Shown: positions 33,415-41,365 of the stretch, one piece after another
How the letters are laid out: each line of letters opens with the position of its first letter
Position numbering within the stretch: position 1 is the stretch's first letter
Origin: Guptibacillus hwajinpoensis
GTDB taxonomy: Bacteria; Bacillota; Bacilli; Bacillales; Guptibacillaceae
Assembly: GCF_005144865.1 (NCBI RefSeq)
Contig: NZ_SWFM01000003.1
Span: 434,001 to 498,000, forward strand
DNA: 64,000 bases
Direction of reading: 5' to 3'
Notes under the pieces: generated by a model
The model's input: only the letters and a program-made list of their open reading frames with translations
What the model was told of the DNA's origin: nothing
Database searches by the model: none
Program-made: the position numbers and the translations under genes

Positions 33415-34953
33415 ATGCTAAGTGTTACGACAATCGTGCTTTTCATTATTGGTTTCCTAGCTATTTTGGGTGTTACAGCAACAATTCAAATTAGCTTACA
33501 AATGAAAAAATGGCTCAGAGATATTGAAAATGCTGAACTACAGAATGAATCAAATTCTTATACCGCACCATGGATTCAGAATGTCATGAAAGAATACAAA
33601 ACCTATCACCTTGCTGGCGTATCTCAAGTAAATACACAGGCACTTATTGAAAAACACTTTTTCAAGGAATCCGTTCCACTCTTTGGCATTGCTCGTGTAC
33701 CAGCTGGTGGGATCATGCGATTTATGCAACAGCTTCCCCCTACATCTATTATTATTGGTATACTCGGCACGTTTATTGGCTTAACGATGGCGATCTCTTC
33801 TATGCAAGAAACGCTCATGTTTTTGTCCCAAAAACCAGATGATGCAAATTTAAACCTCGCTTCTGTTATCGAAGCCATCTCAAGTCCCTTTCAAGGTATG
33901 AGTGTAGCGTTTATTACAAGTATCGCTGGTATTGGGAACGCACTATTTCTAACACTAATCCAAAATGGTGTATTAACTGGAGGACGTACAACAGCTTATT
34001 ATCTAGAAAAAATCATCTCAGACTGCGAATCTCTCCTAGATCATAATTTGAATGCCAGTCTATCTCAAGAAAAGCCTCATGACGAAATGGAGCGTATCTT
34101 AGACCGCTTAGCAGGTAGAATTCAGGATAGTTTTCAAGAAACACTTGGGAATTTCTCTTCTAGTATGATTAACTTTACATCTGGGCTAGAGCAAGCGATG
34201 AAAGACGTCCAAGCAATATTAACTTCTCAACGAACCTATACAGAACAATTCTCTAATAGCACCTCTACATTAGAAACATTCAGTATCAAGCTTCAAGAAT
34301 CTTTTACTCAACTAGACGGCGTCCAAGAAAAAGCCACCAATGGTATTCTTGAACTAGGTAACCGACTGAAAACTTTAGAGAACCAGCTCCAGGCCCTATC
34401 AAGGCACCATGAGACAGGACAACGCAAATTTGAACAACTTGTGCAACGTTCTGATCAACTAATAAAAGAAACGCAGAAAAAGGCGGAGGAAACAGGTCAG
34501 CATTATTTAAGAGGGCTAGATGAGCAAATGCAGCGGTATCAGGGTTCTCAAGAAGAACTTGAACGTCGCGTCCACCAGATGCAGGATGAATGGTATTATC
34601 GCTATCAAGATAAGCAGAATCAATATGGAAGAGCTTCACAGGATTTTGCTGAATCTGTTTCACAGATGGAGAAAGCATGGTATACATCGCTTGATAAGAT
34701 AAAACGTGAAGCTCTTGAACCTATTATTCATAAAATGGAACGTGATCAGCGAGATCAGCCCCTTCAGCACGAAATGAGGTCCTTGTCGAACAGTCTAGAC
34801 TCCTTGTATCAAGGCCTTGCTCGTGAATTAAAAGATATTCAACATCAGCTCTCTGAATCCTACCAGCTTCAACTTCGACTATATGAAGAACAAATAAGAA
34901 GACAATCACCAACACAGCCTATTCAATCTCGAATTATCGGTGATAACCGATGA
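33415..34953 (+). CDS. ZorA-like MotA/TolQ/ExbB-type proton-channel protein with long coiled-coil tail
   Basis: 512 residues. Membrane helices at about 4-24, 108-128 (PTSIIIGILGTFIGLTMAIS) and 160-183 (GMSVAFITSIAGIGNALF) have the Gly-rich, Ser/Thr-containing character of MotA/TolQ/ExbB pore helices. From about 215 to 500 the sequence is an almost unbroken Gln/Glu/Arg-rich coiled coil projecting into the cytosol. This combination is characteristic of ZorA of the Zorya anti-phage system rather than of flagellar MotA. ATG at 33415 follows AGCGGAGGTGAAAAC; the stop overlaps the next start by four bases. No zorC, zorD or zorE follows, so the role is open. Confidence 0.75.
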   Translation: MLSVTTIVLFIIGFLAILGVTATIQISLQMKKWLRDIENAELQNESNSYTAPWIQNVMKEYKTYHLAGVSQVNTQALIEKHFFKESVPLFGIARVPAGGIMRFMQQLPPTSIIIGILGTFIGLTMAISSMQETLMFLSQKPDDANLNLASVIEAISSPFQGMSVAFITSIAGIGNALFLTLIQNGVLTGGRTTAYYLEKIISDCESLLDHNLNASLSQEKPHDEMERILDRLAGRIQDSFQETLGNFSSSMINFTSGLEQAMKDVQAILTSQRTYTEQFSNSTSTLETFSIKLQESFTQLDGVQEKATNGILELGNRLKTLENQLQALSRHHETGQRKFEQLVQRSDQLIKETQKKAEETGQHYLRGLDEQMQRYQGSQEELERRVHQMQDEWYYRYQDKQNQYGRASQDFAESVSQMEKAWYTSLDKIKREALEPIIHKMERDQRDQPLQHEMRSLSNSLDSLYQGLARELKDIQHQLSESYQLQLRLYEEQIRRQSPTQPIQSRIIGDNR

Positions 34954-35639
34954 AGAATAGAAAGCGGAGATTTCAGATACAAAACGATGAAGAGCATTAC
35001 TGGCCAAGTTTCGCCGATATGATGGCGATGATCGTTCTTGTTATGCTTTTTATCGCCATCATTGCTTTTGTTCAAATGATTTATGATGCCTATGACCAAA
35101 CTGTTATGAAGCAAGAGCTTGCAAAAGTAGCTGATGTTAAAAAACACATTAGTGATTTAATAGAAAAGCAGCTTGAAGAAAATGTAGGGAAAGATCAAGT
35201 AGTTCGTGGTCCAAATAATACGATATCTGTTGAGGGAGATATTCTATTTGATACCGGGAGTGCTGAAATTAGTCCTGAAGGGAAAAAAGTACTCAACGAT
35301 TTAGCGGAAGTTTTTGCTAATTTAATAGATGAAAAAGATATTAGTCAATATCTCTATATTATCCTAATTGAAGGTCATACTGACAAAGTTCCTTATGATA
35401 ATTGGAAACTTTCAGCCGACCGTTCTGTTGCGGTAGTAAAAGAATTAATGAAGGCAAATCCGCGACTCGCAACCCCTGATTATGCCAAGTATCTTGCTGC
35501 AACAGGTTATTCTGAATATAAACCTGTAGTTGCTGAAAATACAAATGAAGCTTATAAGAAAAATCGACGAATCTCTTTTCAAATTATTCTCGACGATGAA
35601 AAGTGGCAGGGACGTCTAAAAGAAATCATGACCTATTAA
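34950..35639 (+). CDS. ZorB/MotB-like OmpA-domain stator protein
   Basis: 229 residues. A single N-terminal helix (about 20-43) begins YWPSFADMMA, in which Asp23 matches the ion-binding Asp of MotB/ZorB. A linker leads to an OmpA/MotB peptidoglycan-binding domain (about 92-215) with FDTGSAEISPEG, GHTD (142-145) and NWKLSADR (151-158). It overlaps the ZorA-like gene (ATGA), so the two are coupled and should form a 5:2 inner-membrane motor anchored to the cell wall. A terminator follows, so the operon is just this pair. Confidence 0.78.
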   Translation: MKNRKRRFQIQNDEEHYWPSFADMMAMIVLVMLFIAIIAFVQMIYDAYDQTVMKQELAKVADVKKHISDLIEKQLEENVGKDQVVRGPNNTISVEGDILFDTGSAEISPEGKKVLNDLAEVFANLIDEKDISQYLYIILIEGHTDKVPYDNWKLSADRSVAVVKELMKANPRLATPDYAKYLAATGYSEYKPVVAENTNEAYKKNRRISFQIILDDEKWQGRLKEIMTY

Positions 35640-35673
35640 TCACCTTCGTCCTATTTGCTTCTATAAATACCCT

Positions 35674-35703
35674 AAGAGCCACTCCCTAACGGGAGTGGCT
35701 CTT
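35674..35703. terminator. Bidirectional terminator between the ZorB-like gene and yrhC
   Basis: 13 bp perfect stem AAGAGCCACTCCC / GGGAGTGGCTCTT with loop TAAC between convergent genes. Confidence 0.9.
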
Positions 35704-35713
35704 TATTAGTAAT

Positions 35714-35947
35714 TTATTTCCTTATATCTTCATGTTCGTTTAATTTTTTTTGAATGGCGATCGCGCGTGAATAGAAAAATAGCGCAATACCAACTAGAAG
35801 AAAGCCTCCACCAGTCAAAATAAGCGTTCCACCGTCTGACTTACCTTCAACTGGAAGGAAAGACCCAATGTATAAGAAAACACTTAAACTAAGCAAAACA
35901 AACGCGAAACGTTTATAATCTGTCATTTTATCTTGAAGTTGCTTCAT
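35714..35947 (-). CDS. yrhC: YrhC family membrane protein
   Basis: 77 residues from ATG 35947 (GAGAGGTGAGCGCGTT ahead; an upstream ATG is part of that site). Two hydrophobic segments (about 13-31 and 41-60) flanked by charged ends. It matches YrhC by size and by its place after mccB at the end of the sulfur operon in B. subtilis. Function unknown. Confidence 0.8.
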   Translation of the reverse strand: MKQLQDKMTDYKRFAFVLLSLSVFLYIGSFLPVEGKSDGGTLILTGGGFLLVGIALFFYSRAIAIQKKLNEHEDIRK

Positions 35948-36024
35948 AACGCGCTCACCTCTCATGTCTCTTATTCTACCATATCAAAGGGTACTCTGAG
36001 AGATGTAACTCTTACCAGTCAACG

Positions 36025-36059
36025 AAAAAAGACCCTCATCCAAGGTACGGATAAGGGCC
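36025..36059 (-). terminator. Terminator after mccB
   Basis: On the minus strand GGCCCTTATCC pairs with GGATGAGGGTC (one G-T, minor mismatch) and is followed by six T. Confidence 0.82.
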
Positions 36060-36065
36060 TAACTA

Positions 36066-37199
36066 TCATCCTAATGCGTTTGAGAGATCTTCAATAAGAT
36101 CATCGGCATCTTCAAGTCCAACAGAGATACGGACAAGTCCTTCTGTAATACCAAGTTCATAACGGCGATCTTTTGGTATAGAAGCGTGTGTCATTCTTGC
36201 AGGGACTGAAATCAAGCTTTCTACCGCTCCTAAACTCTCAGCAAGGGTGAAATACTTCACTTTGCTTAACAGTTCATCAGCTTTTTTAGCACTGCCGATA
36301 TCGAATGATACCATACCGCCAAAGCCTCGAGACTGATTGACCGAAATATCATTACCAGGATGAGTACTTAAACCAGGATAGTAAATTTTCTCCACTGAAG
36401 GATGGTTATTTAAAAACTCTACGATTTTGGCAGTGTTTTTCTCATGCTCTTCCATACGAACACCAAGTGTTTTTAATCCTCGAATGAGTAACCATGAGTC
36501 TTGAGGTCCTAGAATAGCACCAGCAGAGTTTTGGACAAAGTGAACTTCTTCTGCAAGCTCTTTCGAATTTACAACAACAAGACCTGCTACAACATCACTG
36601 TGCCCACCTAGATATTTGGTCGCTGAGTGAAGTACGATATCAGCACCATGATCAATAGGGTTTTGCCAGTATGGTGTGTTAAATGTATTATCAACAATAG
36701 ATAAGAGATTGTTGTCATTTGCAAGTTTTGAAATAGCTTGAATATCTGTTACTTTCAGCAAAGGATTAGTAGGTGTTTCTACATAAATTGCTTTTGTATT
36801 TTCTTGAATCGCTTCTTTTACTACATTAAGATCTGTTGTATCTACAAATGTTGATTCGATTCCTAGACGATTTAACACTTTTGTCATGACACGGTACGTT
36901 CCACCATAAACATCGTCTGTCATAACAACATGATCGCCTGAATTAAATAGCATCATAACAGAAGAGATGGCAGCCATCCCTGAGCCAAATGCAAATCCTG
37001 CTACACCATTCTCGAGGTCTTTAATCAGCTCTTCAAGAGCATGACGTGTAGGATTACCAGTTCGTGAATACTCATAACCGTTGAACTTACCGACTGCTTC
37101 TTGTTTATATGTGCTCACTTGATAAATAGGAACCGATACAGCACCTGTTTGTGGATCTCCGGTAATGCCTCCATGAATAAGCTTTGTTTTTGGCTTCAT
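36066..37199 (-). CDS. mccB: Cystathionine gamma-lyase / homocysteine lyase MccB
   Basis: MccB (YrhB) splits cystathionine to cysteine, 2-oxobutyrate and ammonia. 377 residues of the Cys/Met-metabolism PLP family: YSRTGNPTRHALEE near residue 45, the PLP lysine in HSATKYLGGHSDVVAG near residue 195, and SLGAVESLISVPA near 325. It follows mccA by three bases. Together they convert homocysteine and O-acetylserine to cysteine. Confidence 0.95.
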   Translation of the reverse strand: MKPKTKLIHGGITGDPQTGAVSVPIYQVSTYKQEAVGKFNGYEYSRTGNPTRHALEELIKDLENGVAGFAFGSGMAAISSVMMLFNSGDHVVMTDDVYGGTYRVMTKVLNRLGIESTFVDTTDLNVVKEAIQENTKAIYVETPTNPLLKVTDIQAISKLANDNNLLSIVDNTFNTPYWQNPIDHGADIVLHSATKYLGGHSDVVAGLVVVNSKELAEEVHFVQNSAGAILGPQDSWLLIRGLKTLGVRMEEHEKNTAKIVEFLNNHPSVEKIYYPGLSTHPGNDISVNQSRGFGGMVSFDIGSAKKADELLSKVKYFTLAESLGAVESLISVPARMTHASIPKDRRYELGITEGLVRISVGLEDADDLIEDLSNALG

Positions 37200-37202
37200 T
37201 GC

Positions 37203-38126
37203 TCAAATGCCTCCCTGATAAATCTTCTTACTTAAGTACCTTTCACTACTATCTGGAAAAATGGTAGCTATATTTGTGCCAGGCTTTGCTTGACTAGCCT
37301 CAATTAATGCAGCTTCAAGTGCAGCTCCTGAAGAACTTCCAACTAGAAGGCCTTCCTTCTCTGCAAGTTCCTTCACCCTTCTAAAAGCTACCTCATCTGT
37401 CACTGTATGAATCCCATCAAAATAAGCTTCGTCCATGTATTCAGGCAGAAACTCCATCCCAATTCCTTCCGTTTTATGAGGACCAGTTTCTCCACCATTA
37501 AGGATCGACCCTTCTGGTTCAACAATAACAGTTTTTATTTCAGCACTTTGTTCTTTCAAATACCTGGCTGTGCCCATGAAAGTGCCGCCAGTCCCTGCTC
37601 CTGCTACAAAAACATTCACTTTCCCATCCAATTGTTTGAAAAGCTCCGGACCTAGTGTTTTGTAATAGGTAAGAGGGTTAGCCGGGTTACCAAATTGCTG
37701 TGGCATATAGGAATTGGGTATTTCTAGATGAAGCTCTTTAGCCCTCGCAATAGCACCTTTCATTCCGAGCTCAGTAGGCGTATTAACGATTTTTGCACCG
37801 AGAGCTCTCATTAAATCCTGCTTTTCCATACTGAACTTCTCTGGAACGACGAACATCACTGTGTATCCTCGATTTACAGCTGCCAGTGCTAAACCAATAC
37901 CAGTATTTCCAGCAGTCGGTTCAATAAAAGTGCCACCTGGAGCTATTCGGTTACAATGAATCGCATCCTGAAGTAGTTCTTGACCTAACCGGTCTTTAAT
38001 ACTACCTCCTGGATTATAGAACTCAAGCTTTGCGAAAAGCCGAACACCCTCAGGTAAATCAAAATGATGGAGCTCGATGACCGGAGTACGGCCGACGAGC
38101 TCGTGAACATTATTAAAGATTTCCAT
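37203..38126 (-). CDS. mccA: O-acetylserine-dependent cystathionine beta-synthase MccA
   Basis: MccA (YrhA) condenses O-acetylserine with homocysteine to cystathionine. 307 residues, fold type II PLP: ELVGRTPVIEL near residue 9, PLP lysine in PGGSIKDRLG near residue 42, PTAGNTGIGLALA near 70, and the phosphate-binding GAGTGGTFMG near 177. Distinguished from CysK by context rather than by a single residue. Between luxS and mccB. Confidence 0.93.
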   Translation of the reverse strand: MEIFNNVHELVGRTPVIELHHFDLPEGVRLFAKLEFYNPGGSIKDRLGQELLQDAIHCNRIAPGGTFIEPTAGNTGIGLALAAVNRGYTVMFVVPEKFSMEKQDLMRALGAKIVNTPTELGMKGAIARAKELHLEIPNSYMPQQFGNPANPLTYYKTLGPELFKQLDGKVNVFVAGAGTGGTFMGTARYLKEQSAEIKTVIVEPEGSILNGGETGPHKTEGIGMEFLPEYMDEAYFDGIHTVTDEVAFRRVKELAEKEGLLVGSSSGAALEAALIEASQAKPGTNIATIFPDSSERYLSKKIYQGGI

Positions 38127-38140
38127 TGAGTATGACCTTC

Positions 38141-38608
38141 CTATTCAGCGAAGACGATATGCCACTCATCACGATGTGAAAGCATCTCGTCTGCAATTTC
38201 TTTTGCTCCTTCTAAACTATGATTCGCAGCCCATCCGCACTGTACTTCATTGCATGCAGGAACTTCATCTGCATTGAGAACATCTTGAAGAGTTTTCTCA
38301 AGTACTTCTAGAATTTCATCATAGTTGGAATGATTTAATACCGCTAAGTAGAAACCAGTCTGGCAACCCATTGGACCAATGTCCACTACGTTTTCCATAT
38401 GATTGCGTATATTTTCTGCCATTAAATGTTCAATAGAGTGGAGTCCGGCCATTTCCATATGATCTTTGTTTGGTTGTTTGAAACGAATATCATACTTGTA
38501 AATCTCATCGCCATTAGGACCTTTTGTTACGCCTACAAGACGTACATAAGGAGCTACAACCTTTGTGTGATCAAGATTAAAACTTTCTACGTTCATTTTT
38601 TTAGCCAT
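38141..38608 (-). CDS. luxS: S-ribosylhomocysteine lyase LuxS
   Basis: LuxS cleaves S-ribosylhomocysteine to homocysteine and the AI-2 precursor DPD. 155 residues: [14 protein letters not shown] near residue 12, the metal ligands in HSIEHLMAE (HxxEH), the catalytic Cys in MGCQTGFYL near residue 83, and CGWAANHS. The start ATG 38608 overlaps mtnN by eight bases. In B. subtilis luxS is elsewhere; here it completes the SAH-to-cysteine route within one operon. Confidence 0.97.
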   Translation of the reverse strand: MAKKMNVESFNLDHTKVVAPYVRLVGVTKGPNGDEIYKYDIRFKQPNKDHMEMAGLHSIEHLMAENIRNHMENVVDIGPMGCQTGFYLAVLNHSNYDEILEVLEKTLQDVLNADEVPACNEVQCGWAANHSLEGAKEIADEMLSHRDEWHIVFAE

Positions 38609-39305
38609 TCTTTCTCAACTCCTCCACTAGATTTAAAATAAGATTTGCTGAATTTATCGAAGCTGTATCTAGAAACTCCTCAAATGAAATGTTAGATTCC
38701 TTACCAGCTATGTCAGATAAAGAGCGAATAATGACAAAAGGCGTCCCAAATTGATAGCAAACCTGAGCAATCGCTCCAGCTTCCATTTCAGCAGCATCAA
38801 GATTAGTAAGCTTTGACCTAACGTATTCCACTCGTTCTGCGTCATTCATAAATGAATCGCCAGTCGCAATCATTCCTTTAATCACTTGATGTTCTGTTAC
38901 TTTTTCTGCACTTCGTTCTGCAGCATCAACAAGCATTCTGTCCGGTTCGTAAAGAGCCGGCATTTGTGGAACCTGGCCATATTCGTAACCAAAGATAGTA
39001 GCATCTACATCATGGTAACGAACTTCACTAGAAATAACGATATCGCCTACTTTAAGATTTGGATTAAATCCACCTGCAGATCCCGTATTAAGAATATAAT
39101 CTGGTTTAAATAGTTGATTCATTAGTGTTGTTCCGATGGCAGCGTTCACTTTACCAATACCTGATTTCAAGAGAACAATCTCCTGACCATCGATCTTTCC
39201 TGTGGTGAATTCTGACCCTGCTATTACTTGTTCCTCGCGATGATCCAGGCGATCTCGCAAAATTCTAACTTCTTCTTCCATAGCTCCAATAATACCGATC
39301 TTCAT
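38601..39305 (-). CDS. mtnN: 5'-methylthioadenosine/S-adenosylhomocysteine nucleosidase
   Basis: MtnN removes adenine from SAH and methylthioadenosine. 234 residues beginning [13 protein letters not shown], the family signature, with catalytic Glu12 in that motif, and the substrate-binding [16 protein letters not shown] followed by the catalytic Asp in [11 protein letters not shown]. It passes S-ribosylhomocysteine to LuxS, encoded directly after it. Confidence 0.97.
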   Translation of the reverse strand: MKIGIIGAMEEEVRILRDRLDHREEQVIAGSEFTTGKIDGQEIVLLKSGIGKVNAAIGTTLMNQLFKPDYILNTGSAGGFNPNLKVGDIVISSEVRYHDVDATIFGYEYGQVPQMPALYEPDRMLVDAAERSAEKVTEHQVIKGMIATGDSFMNDAERVEYVRSKLTNLDAAEMEAGAIAQVCYQFGTPFVIIRSLSDIAGKESNISFEEFLDTASINSANLILNLVEELRKNG

Positions 39306-39324
39306 AATGTACTCCTTTACCTGT

Positions 39325-39963
39325 TCAAATTTTGACTGCTTCCATCAGCCAAACAAAGTCATTTAGCTGAGTGAAGGTTACTTGAAACCCATGCTTTTGG
39401 AATAATCCCTCTAACACTGGGATAGTTGTATAATACTCCGTTTGTAAATCTTGAAGTAAATTCAAATAGCCTTTTGCCTTCACTTGCTGTTCCATTTGTA
39501 ATTTAGCATTCTCATCTTGGAATACTGTGTCCGCAAATACAATTTTATCATTTTGAGCCAGTAGTTGGCTATAATTGTGAATGGCCTTATCCTTCTCTTG
39601 ATCTGTTAGGTGGTGAAATGCATACGTACTCACGATTGTTTGAACAGGTGATGTAAGCTTTGGAAAGTTCATAAAATCACCATCATGGATTGTTAGAGAA
39701 GGTAATCGTTCACTCGCTTTTTCTCTCATCGCTTTTGATGGTTCAACACCTGTTACTGTCAGCCCTCTTTTAAGCAATATCGAAGTCAGATTTCCTGTTC
39801 CAACTCCAAATTCAAGAACATGACCTGAGGAAGTTTGAGCAACTGCTGATAGGATTCCATCATAGCCTTTAAAAACATCACGGTATTCTTCATCCTGACC
39901 AGAAACTGTCGTATCGTATGAATCAGCCCAGCGCTCAAATAAATCTATAAACTCTCTTCCCAT
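39325..39963 (-). CDS. yrrT: YrrT, SAM-dependent methyltransferase
   Basis: 212 residues from ATG 39963, matching the family N-terminus MGREFIDLFERWADSYD; a GTG three codons upstream is also possible. Motif I VLEFGVGTGNLT near residue 46 and VEPSKAMREKA near residue 69. Substrate unknown; as in B. subtilis it opens the operon that recycles the SAH formed by methyltransferases. A dyad lies just upstream. Confidence 0.9.
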   Translation of the reverse strand: MGREFIDLFERWADSYDTTVSGQDEEYRDVFKGYDGILSAVAQTSSGHVLEFGVGTGNLTSILLKRGLTVTGVEPSKAMREKASERLPSLTIHDGDFMNFPKLTSPVQTIVSTYAFHHLTDQEKDKAIHNYSQLLAQNDKIVFADTVFQDENAKLQMEQQVKAKGYLNLLQDLQTEYYTTIPVLEGLFQKHGFQVTFTQLNDFVWLMEAVKI

Positions 39964-39990
39964 TACTTTCACATCGCTTTCTTAATTTAA

Positions 39991-40013
39991 ATTCATACTA
40001 TTAAGGTATGAAT
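39991..40013 (-). promoter_or_regulatory. Inverted repeat upstream of yrrT, possible operator
   Basis: ATTCATAC, seven-base spacer, GTATGAAT, perfect over both arms. On the minus strand it lies 28 bp ahead of the yrrT start and just after a TATAAT (near 40020-40025), a good place for a repressor. CymR controls this operon in B. subtilis and cymR is present at 57.9 kb, but I cannot say that this dyad is a CymR site. Confidence 0.45.
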
Positions 40014-40122
40014 AATATGCATTATAGTTCTAACTTATCACATTCTTTTTCTATTATCAATTTGTCTCTTTAAACAATTATGTGTAAACTGTTACGTGGA
40101 TAGAAGAGAAGGGGGAAACAAA

Positions 40123-40329
40123 ATGAGCTTTTCACTCGAAAGAATTGACGATAAAGTAGAATTTTTTGAAGGCTTCTCTCTTGAAGAGATTGAGAAGAAA
40201 ATTCAAATACAGATTGATAACAATCGTGCTTTACTATTGCAGGTTCAAAATGTTCAGCATCATGCCGTAATACACGAAAAAACAGGCCGACCTTATTACT
40301 CAGCAGTTGTTCATTTTAAGTCAAAGTAA
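40123..40329 (+). CDS. yrzA: YrzA family protein (DUF2536)
   Basis: 68 residues from ATG 40123 with GAAGGGGGAAACAAA ahead; the ATG nine codons upstream is not supported. The sequence (DDKVEFFEGFSLEEIEKKI and YSAVVHFKSK at the end) matches the DUF2536 family, represented by YrzA next to yrrT in B. subtilis. Function unknown. Divergent from yrrT and followed by a strong terminator. Confidence 0.85.
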   Translation: MSFSLERIDDKVEFFEGFSLEEIEKKIQIQIDNNRALLLQVQNVQHHAVIHEKTGRPYYSAVVHFKSK

Positions 40330-40339
40330 CTAGATAACG

Positions 40340-40380
40340 AATAAAAGGAAGCATCCAATTTTGGATGCTTCCTTTTATTT
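40340..40380 (+). terminator. Terminator after yrzA
   Basis: Long perfect stem AATAAAAGGAAGCATCCAA and its inverse, with T-rich right arm. It serves yrzA on the plus strand. Confidence 0.88.
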
Positions 40381-40386
40381 AAAATT

Positions 40387-40614
40387 GGCTCTTTTCGTAG
40401 AAATTGTTACTTTTAGATAAGTGATTAATTTCCGCTCCAGGATGCTCGCTTTCCGCGGGGCGGGCGGTGAGCCTCCTCGTCGCTAACGCTCCTGTGGGGT
40501 CTCACCTGTCCCGCTAGTCCCGCAGGAGTCGAGCATCCTTCCGCTCCAATTAGCGAAATTCGGTTTTTTTATTCAGTAATTTTCTCAAAAGCAACAATCT
40601 TTTAGAAAAGAGCC
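40387..40614. repeat. Interspersed TIR repeat element, copy 1
   Basis: 228 bp bounded by inverted ends GGCTCTTTTC...GAAAAGAGCC that extend to about 26 bp with mismatches (including GTTRCT inside). The core contains GGATGCTCG / CGAGCATCC arms and the GC-rich CTTTCCGCGGGGCGGG and GTCCCGCTAGTCCCGCAGGAG blocks shared with copies 2 and 3. No ORF belongs to it. It looks like a small non-autonomous element (MITE-like); it fills the gap between yrzA and yrrS. Confidence 0.85.
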
Positions 40615-40622
40615 TAAATATT

Positions 40623-41282
40623 TTATTCTTTACTAACACTTATCGGCTTCCAACCTTTATCATCAATCCATTCAAGTTCTATATAATACACTTGATTTCC
40701 TGAACCTTTTTTACTCACTCTAGCATAGGACTGTTGAGGACCTCCATTTCCACCTATCTTCCAAATGGTCATTTCATTCTCCGATAATCCCATAACCGAT
40801 TCAACTGCTTTGATTTTTTCATTCCAGTCATCAGAACCAATGGTATAACTAGATCTATGATTATCACCACTTTGCGAAGTACCTACAGGTTCCCATGGAC
40901 CCTCAAGGTTCGGTTCGCCTGGCTCTTGTTCAGCTTGTTCATCTTCTTTTTCTTTCTCTTTGTCTTTATTTTCTTCCTTAATCTTATCTTCTTCAGAACT
41001 TTCTTCGTTACTATCTTCATCAGCTGATTCTGAGTTATTCGAATCTGAATCTTCTGAGTCCGCTTCATCAGAGGTAACGGCATCTTCACTACTATTCGTT
41101 TCTTCATTTGTATCAGATTGCGCTGTTTGCTGTTCTTGACCTGCCGTTTGCTCAGGTGCATCTCCGAAAAAGAAGATGTTCGCAACGAGGACTAGAATCA
41201 CTGCAAGCACAAGTCCAATTAAACTGTTTAGTACAATATTTTGTTTTCTCTTTGAATGACGGTCACCATATCGCGATCTCAC
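40623..41282 (-). CDS. yrrS: YrrS family protein (DUF1510)
   Basis: 219 residues from GTG 41282 (GAGGAG nine bases ahead; an ATG two codons upstream is too close). A basic N-terminus, one membrane helix (about 19-40), a long Asp/Glu/Ser-rich linker of about 80 residues, and a C-terminal domain with YTIGSDDWNEKIKAVE and YYIELEWIDDKGW. This is YrrS, encoded with pbpI in B. subtilis and under sigma-F control there. Function unknown; probably works with PbpI at the forespore surface. Confidence 0.88.
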   Translation of the reverse strand: MRSRYGDRHSKRKQNIVLNSLIGLVLAVILVLVANIFFFGDAPEQTAGQEQQTAQSDTNEETNSSEDAVTSDEADSEDSDSNNSESADEDSNEESSEEDKIKEENKDKEKEKEDEQAEQEPGEPNLEGPWEPVGTSQSGDNHRSSYTIGSDDWNEKIKAVESVMGLSENEMTIWKIGGNGGPQQSYARVSKKGSGNQVYYIELEWIDDKGWKPISVSKE

Positions 41283-41365
41283 GCCCATCCACTCCTCTAT
41301 TTAACTGTTGTTCTTATTCTATCATCTCTAAAGGATTCGTAGAAGGCTTGACTTTTATTTCGTGA

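Noticed and set aside
33415..35639. Flagellar stator genes motA and motB
   Set aside because: The first protein has a coiled-coil tail of about 300 residues instead of the short cytosolic domains of MotA, and no flagellar or chemotaxis genes are near.
40883..41185. 100-codon Lys-rich ORF inside yrrS in another frame
   Set aside because: It is a frame shadow of the acidic GAA/GAT-rich linker of yrrS; the real protein has a membrane helix and a conserved C-terminal domain.
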